Of a stretch of 64,000 bases of DNA, positions 41,053-49,645 are shown piece by piece (position 1 is the first letter of the stretch; each line of letters begins with the position of its first letter). A program made the translations under genes and the position numbers. Source of the DNA: Symbiodinium natans (Eukaryota; Sar; Dinophyceae; Suessiales; Symbiodiniaceae); assembly GCA_905221605.1 (NCBI GenBank), contig CAJNDS010001680.1:62001-126000 (forward strand), in the 5' to 3' direction. The notes below the pieces were generated by a model. The model saw only the letters and a list, made by a program, of their open reading frames with translations, did not search any database and was not told where the DNA came from.

Positions 41053-42151
41053 ACTCTGCTATTTCCGCAATCCACCCTCGCACGTATGGGCCAAAGTCCT
41101 CTAAGAACTCCTCCCAGTGAACGTTCAAGACCTCCTGTACCCAATCACGCTTCGGCAGAGCAATGTGGGCAGCAGCGATGTTGGATGTAACCACCTCCTC
41201 TACGATTTCGGCGTTATCGTCCAGGAGGAGTCTGTGCCCTCTAAAGGCTTCCAACACTCCCTTCTTGCCCAGTGATCCGGTCTTGCTTGTGGTGGCAATA
41301 AACGCTGCAAAAAGACTGGATGCGCCCGGAGTCGATTCCAAGGTACGCAAAGCGTCCTGCAACTTTTGCTGGTCCACCACGTAGGATAAAACAAAGATCT
41401 CAGCACCTGCTGCCTTGATATCTCTGAGAAAATCCAATGTGGGAGCGCAAAGGCCGCCGTTCGGAGTGGATCTTAGCCAACGCCCTGATGGGCCCCTGCA
41501 CCTGTTGAGAACCTGGTGCCAATCCAAGAAGACCTGGGCAACTGTGCGATCACCTGACCTCCGCAGAATACGCGCTTCCTGTAAGCTGTCCCCTTGCCAC
41601 AACCAAAATCGGGTCGTATCCGGCAACAATACAGAGTACGGCGCGTTCACGATTACACGCTGCAATGGCCTGGCTTTCGACTTAACTGCAGTTTGCCTGG
41701 GCGATCTCTCCCGGGATGCAACGGAAATTGTCTCCAAAGAGTCGGGAACGACACCTGAGGAACTCGCCTGCTCAGGCTCTGCCTCTGATTCGAGTTCAAC
41801 GTCAGCAGAAGGCTCTGCGCTGGAAGCAATGTCCTGCACCGAGAATGGTTCGAGCAACGACGGATCGTGTAGCAACTCAACGCTGCGCTTGCCGTACGCT
41901 TTTAGCGCCTCTGCAAGGGAGTCGCGACTGACCTGGCCCGAATCCAAAAACTTTTGGAACTCCTTGGCAATTTTGGTCTTCACCTGTAAGCCACTCTGTC
42001 CTCCACGTTTCACGCTGAGGTTATTCCAAATGCAATCGTCAATATCCAAACCAGCCGGCTTGGCCCAGCGCCCTTCCTCGTTGAGGCGTCCAGCCGTGTT
42101 GGGCAAAAGACGCTGAAGACAAAGCGCGGGGTGCAGAAAGCAGGGGAACAA
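41039..42151 (-). CDS. Retrotransposon ORF1: HAD-like domain protein, 370 codons, no ATG
   Basis: First ORF of the Copia element. The C-terminal half reads like a haloacid-dehalogenase fold: motif I VFLDWHQVLNR (second Asp of DxD replaced by His), motif II FVLSYV with the Ser, a Lys in KKGVLEAF and motif IV LLLDDNAEIVEEV. The N-terminal part holds LDIDDCIWNNLSVKRGG and an acidic Ser-rich linker. The role in the element is unknown; the altered motif I may mean binding and not catalysis. The frame is open from just after TAG at 42200-42202 and has no ATG anywhere; the first start-like codon is TTG at 42151. It overlaps ORF2 by 14 bases (ATGACAGAGTTTGA) in another frame. How it is translated is unclear: non-AUG start, splicing or a lost start are all possible. 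Confidence 0.8.
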   Translation of the reverse strand: MFPCFLHPALCLQRLLPNTAGRLNEEGRWAKPAGLDIDDCIWNNLSVKRGGQSGLQVKTKIAKEFQKFLDSGQVSRDSLAEALKAYGKRSVELLHDPSLLEPFSVQDIASSAEPSADVELESEAEPEQASSSGVVPDSLETISVASRERSPRQTAVKSKARPLQRVIVNAPYSVLLPDTTRFWLWQGDSLQEARILRRSGDRTVAQVFLDWHQVLNRCRGPSGRWLRSTPNGGLCAPTLDFLRDIKAAGAEIFVLSYVVDQQKLQDALRTLESTPGASSLFAAFIATTSKTGSLGKKGVLEAFRGHRLLLDDNAEIVEEVVTSNIAAAHIALPKRDWVQEVLNVHWEEFLEDFGPYVRGWIAEIAEYDRV

Positions 42152-42197
42152 GTGGTCAAACTTGGTGGGGTTTGATTGGGAGCTAAGCCGCAGGCGA

Positions 42198-42215
42198 ACC
42201 TACGGCTGATAACCA
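42198..42215 (-). promoter_or_regulatory. Primer-binding site
   Basis: Directly inside the 5' LTR the sense strand reads TGGTTATCAGCCGTAGG, the first T being the last LTR base. A TGG start complementary to the CCA end of a tRNA is expected here. It resembles but does not equal the initiator-Met site of plant Copia elements (TGGTATCAGAGC), so the primer tRNA is not identified. Confidence 0.75.
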
Positions 42216-42460
42216 GATGAAACTGGCAGAGCAAAGAGGTTATGGCGTGCACTAAAGCAACGCACAACTTTTACTTGAGCCAAATGGTCAGTTTCGTTCG
42301 AGGTTTGTGAAACATGTTGCTGCTGAGCACTCCTGCAAATTATGTTGAGGGTGCTTTAAAGATGGTTCCTATTCTGCCCTTGGCTTCCTCCCATGCGTTG
42401 CCGCATTGGAATTCGGCCAGCTGTACTTGGGCAGGCCTTTTTAAGCCTATACCATCTACT
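42215..42460 (-). repeat. 5' LTR of the Copia element
   Basis: This is a 246-bp direct repeat of 32824-33069, offset 9391, with no difference seen. On the sense strand it starts AGTAGATGG and ends TTTCATCT. It contains a TTAAAAAGG stretch near its start, two short upstream ORFs that close before the internal region, a hairpin-forming ATGCG-GCAA-CGCAT at 42393-42406 and a spliced-leader-like motif at 42274-42287. Confidence 0.96.
42274..42287 (-). other. Spliced-leader-like motif in 5' LTR
   Basis: The sense strand reads CCATTTGGCTCAAG. The known dinoflagellate spliced leader ends CCATTTTGGCTCAAG, so this is that 15-mer with one T missing; the bases further 5' do not match. The identical motif is in the 3' LTR. 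It could be a relict of a trans-spliced transcript copied into the LTR, or chance. Confidence 0.5.
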
Positions 42461-42465
42461 TCTAT
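42461..42465. repeat. Target-site duplication, right copy (TCTAT)
   Basis: Partner of 32819-32823. Removing the element and one TCTAT gives a sequence that matches the intact neighbouring repeat copy at 32664-32740. Confidence 0.93.
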
Positions 42466-42543
42466 TTATGAAAACTCAAAGAAACATGAAACATAATATC
42501 TTGTTATCAAGGTTCTAAGGGGAGTATAGAAACCCTAAACCCT

Positions 42544-42600
42544 GCATTGGGGCGCGTGGGCCGCGAAAGAATCTAGGCGCGAGATGATCCGGGATGTTCT
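42544..42600 (+). CDS. Putative exon downstream of the retrotransposon
   Basis: Reads LHWGAWAAKESRREMIRDV directly after CCCTAAACCCTGCAT. Confidence 0.38.
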
Positions 42601-43131
42601 AATACTGACGGCCCTGATGCGGCTGGCTTAAAAAGAGAAGTTAAAACGCCCCCAAAATGTTTCGTTGAAGAATGAGAATTATACTTAAGCCCTACTACGA
42701 CACCTTATCTGCAGTGACTTTTGTTGGCAGGGGTGGGGTATCCATTTTTGTCGGGTGGGACAGACTGAACCCTGGACCCTTTGTTTCTAAGGATCCTAAA
42801 GAAAACCCCAAGAGTATCGTAGGAAATACAAGGTCCAAGGTAAATTTCTACTGCATTTTGGGATGTTCCCCCTTATACTGTTCATAAGAAACCCAAACAG
42901 GGAATCCCAAGAGTATAGTAGGAATACAAGGTCCTTGGTAGGTAAACTCCTATTACATTTTTGGGATGTTCCCCCTTATACGAACAGTTGCTAACAGACC
43001 ATAACAGAGATTGTAGCAGCCCCTCTTACAATTCCTATGAAGGACTGCCAGTATAAACCCTAAACCTTACACCCTAAACCCGGGAACATCCCTTTCCGTT
43101 CCTACTGTGTTCTTGGGGTTTCCTGCTACAG

Positions 43132-43179
43132 GTTCCCTCAGGTTCTCCGGGTGATCGACGTCCGGGCTGAACGCTGTGG
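43132..43179 (+). CDS. Putative exon
   Basis: After CTGCTACAG, reads FPQVLRVIDVRAERCG; a TTTAGGG array follows directly. Confidence 0.4.
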
Positions 43180-43292
43180 GTTTAGGGTTTAGGGTTTAGG
43201 GTTTAGGGTTTAGGGTTTAGGGTGTTCGCTGCAATACGGAACGTTGAGGGCTGTTGGCTGTGAGAGAACCGCCTGTGCCCTGCACATAGCAG

Positions 43293-43352
43293 CTGAGGCT
43301 TTTCCATCGTGCCAAAGCGCTCTTTGGCATCAAGCTTGCCTGGCCTTCATAA
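43293..43352 (+). CDS. Putative exon
   Basis: After CATAGCAG, reads LRLFHRAKALFGIKLAWPS to TAA. Confidence 0.4.
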   Translation: MRLFHRAKALFGIKLAWPS

Positions 43353-43520
43353 AGCAAGTACCCTAAACCCCAAGCTTGAAGACCTTGCAATCGTAAGGGT
43401 TGAGAATTGAGTGTTTCGGTCCTACGCCCCTAAAAGCCTGACCTTGGGATGTTCCCCCCGAAACTGACAGTCCGTAGTTAATTCGCCCACATGAACTTTC
43501 ACGCACTTGTGTGCGGCACT

Positions 43521-43622
43521 TTGGGATGTTGCCCCTTGTACGAACATCCCTTAATAGGGATGATCATCTGGGGGACTATAATCCTTACTAAGGCCGGTTA
43601 GTATAAGGGGGAACATCCCAAA
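43521..43622 (+). repeat. Hairpin element, family C
   Basis: TTGGGATGTTGCCCCTTGTA ... AGTATAAGGGGGAACATCCC, a near-complete palindrome. Confidence 0.65.
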
Positions 43623-43679
43623 TCTGAACTCTAAGCCCTCAAACCGTAAGACCTGGTCTTTTGGGCTTGGCTTCTGCAG

Positions 43680-43733
43680 ATTCCGATGGGAAGCTGCGTA
43701 GCAGAGAACAGGGGGCCGTGGGCAAGAACTGCA
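43680..43733 (+). CDS. Putative exon before a family B element
   Basis: After GGCTTCTGCAG, reads DSDGKLRSREQGAVGKNC. Confidence 0.38.
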
Positions 43734-43844
43734 CCAGGACCCAGACTGGGCCCTTGTTCCAGTTTTCAGGGCTCAGGTGCCCTTGAAAGCCCCTTGAAAC
43801 CAAAAAGGGTGCCCTGTTTCTTCCGCGGCTACTCTTGGGTCTAG
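43734..43844 (+). repeat. Hairpin element, family B
   Basis: CCAGGACCCAGACTGGGCCC ... GGCTACTCTTGGGTCTAG. Just downstream a piece ending CTCTTGGGTCTAG is repeated at 43904-43916 between two copies of AACGGAGGGTGAAAGC. Confidence 0.6.
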
Positions 43845-44289
43845 ACTTCTAAACCCTAAACCCTAAACCCTAGCGCAACGGAGGGTGAAAGCCTCGGGTA
43901 CTCTTGGGTCTAGTGAGTCCAGTGAAACGGAGGGTGAAAGCGTAACGAGAAATGGACCCCCCAAGTAGCAAAAGCTTGGAGGATGTGATTTCGACAACCT
44001 TGGCATGGAACGGTATAGGGTTTAGGGTTTAGGGTTTAGGGTTTAGGGTTAGGGGATTCAAACACAGCTTCATCCTTCCTCTTGTTCGGGAGACTTTGCA
44101 AAGAAGTTCCCACTACCCGCCAGTACCCTCAGTACCCATGACAGCATCAGTACAGCCCCCCACAGCGTAAGCAGTTCATGCTTCAATCTTTGTTGGGGTT
44201 TACCATTCAGTGCTGCGGGCTTCGGGGTCTTAAGGGTTTTGGGCATCAGTTTCAATTTGTAGCATTTTGCTTTCGGGCGGTACCAAACA

Positions 44290-44532
44290 ACGAAGCATGC
44301 TGGAACGATCCGAGATTTCCCCTTTTCGGCCATGCAAGTCACTTGTTTGAGGCTTGCTGAAAGTGGCGCAGAGGAACATCCCAGATTGGATGCACCGACC
44401 GTCACTCAACTGACAAGGGGGTCAGGGGCACTCACCCTTTCCGAACTGCAACATGAGGAGTTAGGCTTTTGCCTCGTTCACCGGCATCAAGGGAGTTTTT
44501 GCTGCAATGAAAGCCAGACGTCGCAGTTGTGA
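44290..44532 (+). CDS. Putative exon, about 80 open codons
   Basis: Reads KHAGTIRDFPFSAMQVTCLR, LAESGAEEHPRLDAPTVTQL, then TLSELQHEELGFCLVHRHQG to TGA. Confidence 0.42.
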   Translation, partial: TKHAGTIRDFPFSAMQVTCLRLAESGAEEHPRLDAPTVTQLTRGSGALTLSELQHEELGFCLVHRHQGSFCCNESQTSQL

Positions 44533-44650
44533 GCCCTTGTTAGTGGTGAGTTTTGTGAGGCTTTGGTTGTTGCTAGCAATCCTGCTGCTGCTGCTGCTAG
44601 GCCAAGAAGATCCATCATCTTACAAATGCACCAAAGTTCAGAGAACTCAT
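44507..44650 (+). CDS. Open frame with signal-anchor-like start
   Basis: ATG followed by KARRRSCEPLLVVSFVRLWL then LLAILLLLLLGQED. It overlaps the previous island in another frame, and the leucines come from a CTG repeat, so this may be chance. Confidence 0.25.
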
Positions 44651-44781
44651 CCTCCTGGCACGGACCAAACCCTGAACCGCAAACCGCCAAAGCTCCTGTC
44701 TGCTTCTCTGAAGTATTTAAACCCTAAACCCCAAACCCGAAACCCTAAACCCTGAAGCCTAAACCCTAAACCCTACACCGT

Positions 44782-44872
44782 GTCGGCACTGTCCGCCCCT
44801 TGCTCCCGTCGTGGGACTGCTTGAGGTTCCAGATCTTCCTCTGCGATGATGCCAAGACGCTCGGCGCAAGGG
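44782..44872 (+). CDS. Putative exon between inverted telomeric repeats
   Basis: Reads GTVRPLLPSWDCLRFQIFLC then DDAKTLGARG. Confidence 0.42.
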
Positions 44873-45389
44873 GGCTAGGGTTAGGGTTTAGGGTTTGGGG
44901 TTACATGCCTGTTTCCCAGCTGATAGTGCAGAGCCTGGGTTCAAAAAAAAGGGTTTAGGGTTTTAGGGCTTAGGGTTTAACTAGGTTTCGGGTAAAAAGG
45001 TGATTCAGAGCTCAGGCGCAGGGTCGGGGCCTGATAAGGCCTGCAGTGTTGCGAGAGGCAGGCTTGGGACATGATGTGGCCTAGGGTTGCACCGCGGCTT
45101 GATGCAAAGGGTTTAGGGTTTAGGGTACTGCCCGCTTCAGAACCTCCCTCTAAGGGCAGTATTCTTCTTGAACTTTACCTCACCCAGCGGTTCAGGGATA
45201 AGGGTTTAGGGTTTACACCCTTGTGGTTCTTGCTGGTAGGGCTCCTGAAACCACCAAGCTGCACTCCAAGAGGCCCAATTCTTTGAATTTCCGTAGGGAA
45301 AGAAACCCCTTAAACCGTGTCGAGGTTGCTCCTCAGAAAGGGCCATGGGTCTAAACCCTAAAACTTAAACCCTAAACCCTAAACAGTGT

Positions 45390-45496
45390 TCTCACCAAAG
45401 CGGCCCAAGAGGAACATGACGCGCCTGCTGCGCGGTGCGCTTTACCTGGGTCTGGCCCTGGCGGCGCACACGGGCATGCCTCCTCGGCCCAGACAG
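45390..45496 (+). CDS. Putative exon with hydrophobic segment
   Basis: Reads PKRPKRNMTRLLRGALYLGL then ALAAHTGMPPRPR. Ends at a family D element. Inverted telomeric repeats on both sides. Confidence 0.42.
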
Positions 45497-45497
45497 G

Positions 45498-45625
45498 TAC
45501 TTGGAGGTTTAGGGTTTAGGGTTTAGGGTTTAGGGTTTGGGGACTTCTTATCCAACTATAACTGTACTTACAACCCACTTACAAGCCTCTCAAGTGCCCG
45601 AATATGGTTGTGAACCTCCAAGTAG
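45498..45625 (+). repeat. Hairpin element, family D, array inserted in its terminal repeat
   Basis: TACTTGGAGG runs straight into TTTAGGG repeats; the right end GTGAACCTCCAAGTAG is intact. The array replaces or splits the left arm. Confidence 0.55.
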
Positions 45626-46035
45626 TGGGTTCCTGCAGTTGCCCTTCGGAGCAGTTGAGTTGGGGCAACGAGAGCCATAAGAGGGCCATAACCGTGTTTC
45701 GGATACTTATAACCCGACTTTCACAAGCCTGAGCTTTCCGGAAGGGATTGAGGAAGAGGCTCAGGCCTTAAGCGTATGTAAGCCCTCCGACGGTGTTTCT
45801 TGGCTCGGCAGAAGGAACAGGTGCATCTAAAGCCTGTGCGCTGGCAACAAACAAGTGTCTCCCAGTCGTCCCGAAGTTGTTATGTTGGCGGGTGGCTAAA
45901 AACAAGTGAAACAAGTAAGCACATCAAATGCCCAGTTGTGCTGCGGGATTTGTTTTTACGTTTCCATTCTTTCCTTATAAGGGAACCTCTTCGTAAGTAA
46001 GTTTCAAAGGGTTTAAGACAGAACTCATAATGTCC

Positions 46036-46128
46036 CAGAGGGCTCATCATTGGCAACATTTGACAGAGAGAACATGTCCAAGAAAATCTCCATTGGCACC
46101 ATTTTGAGGAAAGAGTCCGAGGGTTTAA
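46036..46128 (+). CDS. Putative exon
   Basis: Reads EGSSLATFDRENMSKKISIG then TILRKESEG; the longest CCCTAAA array follows. Confidence 0.42.
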
Positions 46129-46265
46129 GCCCTAAACCCTAAACCCTAAACCCTAAACCCTAAGCCCTAAACCCTAAACCCTAAACCCTAAACCCTAAAC
46201 CCTAAACCCTAAACCCTAAACCCTAAACCCTAAACCCTAAACCCTAGCCCTAAACCCTAAACCCT
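46128..46265 (-). repeat. Longest telomeric array, C strand
   Basis: About 19 CCCTAAA units with two single-base variants. Confidence 0.97.
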
Positions 46266-46291
46266 TTTCGGGCTAACTCGGCGAAGCCCAG

Positions 46292-46377
46292 CCTTGAGGT
46301 TCCTGGTTCCGACTGATGATGACTCGGAGGATGGGACAGGGCTTCAGGGGCCTGCTTCAGCGAGGGCCGAGAGGGTT
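46292..46377 (+). CDS. Putative exon between inverted telomeric arrays
   Basis: After AAGCCCAG, reads LRFLVPTDDDSEDGTGLQGP then ASARAER. TTTAGGG follows. Confidence 0.42.
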
Positions 46378-46682
46378 CAGGGTTTAGGGTTTAGGGTTTT
46401 AGGGTTTGGGGTTTGGGAGATACTTGAATCAAAGAGAAACCTTTCGGATCCCTAGTTTTTGTTCCCCAGGTTTGCTAGCTTCTGCAACCTTCCTTGAAGG
46501 TTCATGGGTAGTGCTAAGTAGGGTTAATCCCTTCCCCCTAATATTAAACGGACGGTCCGCCCCCCCCCCCGCCCCTTTAAAAGTTCGAAATGTGCTTTTA
46601 TCATTTGGGGGGTGTTCTCATCGAAATGTCGCAATATTAGACTTCAGGGTTACTCAAGTAATGAAGTACTTAATTGTGCTGT

Positions 46683-46868
46683 ACAGAGAGAGACAGGAGA
46701 CAGAGAGAAGGGGAGAGCTCAACTCTCGCAGCACAGCGAGGCTCAGACAGAGCTACTGAGACACACACACACACACACTCACTCACTCACTCGCTCAGTC
46801 ACTCTGTCTCTCACTCGCACACACACACACACACACACTCACTCTTTCACCCACCCAGACCACTCAGA
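46683..46868 (+). repeat. Microsatellite block (AG)n, (AC)n, (ACTC)n
   Basis: AGAGAGACAGGAGACAGAGA then ACACACACAC and CACTCACTCACTC stretches. The open frames over it are low-complexity. Confidence 0.93.
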
Positions 46869-46929
46869 CAGACAGAAGACTGCCACACAGGTAAGTAGCC
46901 TAGAGACTGAACCACCCCCCCCCCCCCCC

Positions 46930-47950
46930 CCCCTAATTCGGAATAGGGTTTAAACGGCGGAGTCGGTTTCGGCAGGATTTTCCGGAAAGTGTTTTTATTG
47001 TTAGGGGGGTCTTTAATAAAAGGGGGAAGGGATCATAAGAGCCCTGATTAAATAAGACTGGAGCCGGACATATCCCACGAACCTCCAAGCAGCCGTAAAC
47101 CCTAAACCCTAAACGCCATAAACCTTCAAGTAGAGTCCAAGGAATTAGCGCTCAAGAGTCTAGATGCAAAGAAGCGTTCAAGCGCTTTTGTTTTTTCGGT
47201 TTGGGGTTCCAGGGTCTCTTAGTTGAAGGTTGAAAAGGTTTGGGGCTTTTGGATTTCGCGTTTAAGGGAATGGGCTTTTGCACAAAATGTTTGGGGGTTA
47301 GGGATTTTGGGGTTTCCGAAAGTAGGGGTACCTTTTTGGGGTCCTTATTATAGAATCCGACTATTTGGGGGTCGATTTTAGGAGTCCCTCATTTTCGTAA
47401 ACCCCTATTTGGGGGGTCTGGATTTATGGTTTAAGGGTTTAAGCTTATACTAACAGTCCTTAATAGGGATTATAATTGGGGGTACGATAGCCCAGGCTGG
47501 ATGCAAAAGGGGTGGCATGGGGTGATCACAAGTAGTTGGGGGTGTTCCCCTTTAACTAGCAGTCCTTAATAGGTGTTAAGAAAGGGGTGCTGTAATCCCT
47601 ATTAGGGACTGTTAGTATCAGGGGGAACATCCCAAAGTAGGGTAATGTTAGTCATGATTGGTTATACCGTGCTTTCAGGGCGCTTTTCACCCTACTTATA
47701 TTATAATTACCCCTGAAGTTCAAGTAGAGTTCAATGGTTTTTGTTGCACTTGCGATAGGGCCGGCATGGGAGCAGGGCGCTGCTGCATCTTAATACTTCC
47801 TGCCCTAAAACCTAAAACTTAAACTCGTAAACTCCACAAAGCCCTAAAACCCAAAGGGTTTCGGGTTTACCCTAAACCCTAAACCCTAAACCCTAAACCC
47901 TCTCTACCTATGTATATTTAAACCTTAATGGGGTCGTGCTCCCGGTTTGG
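46930..47950. other. Intron-like stretch of stacked hairpin elements
   Basis: Holds pieces of families C and D and a GGGGTACCTTTTTGGGG-type element; no convincing exon apart from a weak AGMGAGRCCILILPA near 47760. Confidence 0.4.
47537..47636 (+). repeat. Hairpin element, family C
   Basis: GGGGGTGTTCCCCTTTAACT ... AGTATCAGGGGGAACATCCC. Confidence 0.6.
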
Positions 47951-47954
47951 TCGT

Positions 47955-48076
47955 TTAGGATTTAGGATTTAGGATTTAGGGTTTAGGGTTTAGGGTTTAG
48001 GATTTAGGTTTTAGGATTTAGGATTTAGGATTTAGGTTTTTGGATTTAGGATTTAGGAGGTTAGGATTTAGGATTT
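47955..48076 (+). repeat. Telomere-variant array TTTAGGA
   Basis: About 15 units, mainly TTTAGGA with a few TTTAGGG and TTTAGGT. Other variant blocks: TTGAGGG at 22322-22357, TTTAGGGG at 27763-27812, TTTAAGGG at 62775-62850. Confidence 0.9.
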
Positions 48077-48084
48077 GCTTCCCA

Positions 48085-48390
48085 GCCAGGTCTCAGGGTT
48101 TTCCAGGGGCCTCCCAGGGACCTCCCAGGCGCCTCCCAGTCAGAGGTGAAGTTTCAGACCCTCCCAACAGCCTCCCAGACGGGGCCTCGAGGCCCAGGGG
48201 CCTCCCAGGGGCCGCGCGTCACGCGCGTCACGCGCGTCACGCGCGCTGGGGTTCCGGGGGGTCCCCGGGGGCCGGCGTCACGCGCGTCACGGGCGTCACG
48301 CGTCCTCGCGTGACGGATTTTCGGGCCCAGCGCGCGTGACGTTTGTCACGCGTGCGCGCGTGACGCGCGTGACGCGCGTGACGGTGGATA
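48085..48390. repeat. GC-rich minisatellite cluster with inverted CGCGCGTCA blocks
   Basis: CCTCCCAGG-type units (48100-48210), then CGCGCGTCA repeats on + (48213-48303), then the complementary TGACGCGCG repeats (48334-48384). The two halves can fold on each other. No gene is supported here although a frame is open. Confidence 0.85.
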
Positions 48391-48404
48391 GGGCTTTTTT
48401 TCTG

Positions 48405-48600
48405 GGATTTTTCGTGTTCGTGCCCGGCGAAATTGGGGTGACCATGCTTGTCTTTTTAGCCACGTCGAAATTTTAGGGGACGTGTTTTTCATGATTTTGC
48501 CGGGTCCCGCCGGGCGATTTTCCGATTTTTCGTGTTTCTGCCCCCGTGAAATCGGGGTGACCGCGCTTGTCTTTTGAAGCACGTTGATTTTTTTTGGGTT
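48405..48600 (+). repeat. Two diverged copies of a ~115-bp direct repeat
   Basis: GATTTTTCGTGTTCGTGCCC ... GGGGTGACCATGCTTGTC and GATTTTTCGTGTTTCTGCCC ... GGGGTGACCGCGCTTGTC. Confidence 0.8.
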
Positions 48601-48870
48601 GCTTTTTGGGTCAAATCAAGATCACAAGAATTGGAAAACTAGCCCTGTGCCACCCCCACACTGTGTGCATTATCCGTGGGCCGAAATGACTATAGACGGT
48701 GCCGAATCGAGAAAGAATGTTGCGAGCTAAATGATATAAGTGGGTTGATCACGAATAACTAACGTAAGAAAGAAGATATGTAATTCAGATGAAGAGGGAT
48801 CTGGGAGGGAGGGGTGATGCCAAACACGTGAGGTGATGACAAAAACCCTTAGTGAATGCACCAGAGATGC
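48600..48870. other. Unique AT-richer stretch, nothing recognised
   Basis: No repeat unit, no long frame and no RNA gene seen. Confidence 0.4.
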
Positions 48871-49193
48871 TGAACCCTAAACCCTAAACCCTAAACCCTA
48901 AACCCTGGTGTTTAGGGTGATGTCGAACTCACAGTGCCCTGAGTCTCAGCCCCTGCCTGACGACTGTCCAGGAGTCCTGCAAGCTCACCTTAGGCCCTGA
49001 CACCTGAAACCGGTTTAGGGTTTAGGGTTTAGGATTTAGGGTTGAGGGAAACAGATCCTAGCCTCATAAGTCCAGCGACCTTTTGGGGAAACTTCTGTCT
49101 AGCCGAGATCGGGCGGCGGGCGGACTTTGCCCTAAACCTGAAACCCTGAACCCTAGAGAGCATGCGCAACTGTGAATCTGTTTGCCCGCGCAG

Positions 49194-49264
49194 GATGTGG
49201 CGACACGTTGGGTTTCCACCCGTGCAGCAATCGTCGCTTACACGCTCGGCCACGAGACCGGAAA
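49194..49264 (+). CDS. Putative exon with GTAAGT donor
   Basis: After GCCCGCGCAG, reads DVATRWVSTRAAIVAYTLGH then ETG, ending GGAAA|GTAAGT, the best canonical donor in the window. Confidence 0.48.
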
Positions 49265-49549
49265 GTAAGTGTTCAGGGTTGAAGCGCTTGACCTTCTGAC
49301 ATAGCCCTAAACGCTACAGACGCCACGCCACTAGGGCTTCTGCCTTGAAGAAGCTACCCCGTTGAACCATCGTTTTTTGTCAGTTTTGCAGATTCGCCTG
49401 AACCATTTCTGCAAGGATTGGAAAGCACCCTAAAACCTAAACCCCATACCCTAAACCCATAATCCTAAAACCCGAGGCCCGAAACCCGAAACTCCTCTTG
49501 GGTTTGCCAACCCTAAACCTTAACTCTAAACTTTAAACCCTAAACCCTA

Positions 49550-49645
49550 CTGGAGGTGGGCTCTACTTCCTGTGCACGGCCACGTGGCTACTGCTGACCA
49601 TTGCAATTAAGCCTCCTGGCTTGCAACAGTGGCTTTTCTGGTGAC
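49550..49645 (+). CDS. Putative exon with membrane segment
   Basis: Reads TGGGLYFLCTATWLLLTIAI then KPPGLQQWLFW to TGA. CCCTAAA upstream, TTTAGGG downstream. Confidence 0.45.

Larger units (their letters stand above)
32824..42460 (-). mobile_element. Complete Ty1/Copia-type LTR retrotransposon, 9.6 kb
   Basis: A full-length element in antisense orientation to the exon-like islands around it. It has two 246-bp LTRs that are identical as read, a 5-bp target duplication (TCTAT), a TGG-starting primer-binding site, a purine tract GAAGGGGG against the 3' LTR, and three ORFs. Domain order integrase before reverse transcriptase (YVDD) and RNase H identifies the Copia superfamily. The LTRs begin AG and end CT on the sense strand instead of the usual TG...CA; the borders are fixed by the duplication and the purine tract. 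Identical LTRs and intact long ORFs indicate a very recent insertion. It lies between an exon-like island near 32.6 kb and one near 42.55 kb, so it probably sits in an intron. Confidence 0.97.

Noticed and set aside
41415..42116. Open + frame of 233 codons opposite ORF1
   Set aside because: Antisense shadow of ORF1; low-complexity Ser-rich and no motifs, while ORF1 has HAD motifs.
48040..48339. 99-codon + frame
   Set aside because: Runs through variant telomeric repeat and minisatellite; open because of composition.
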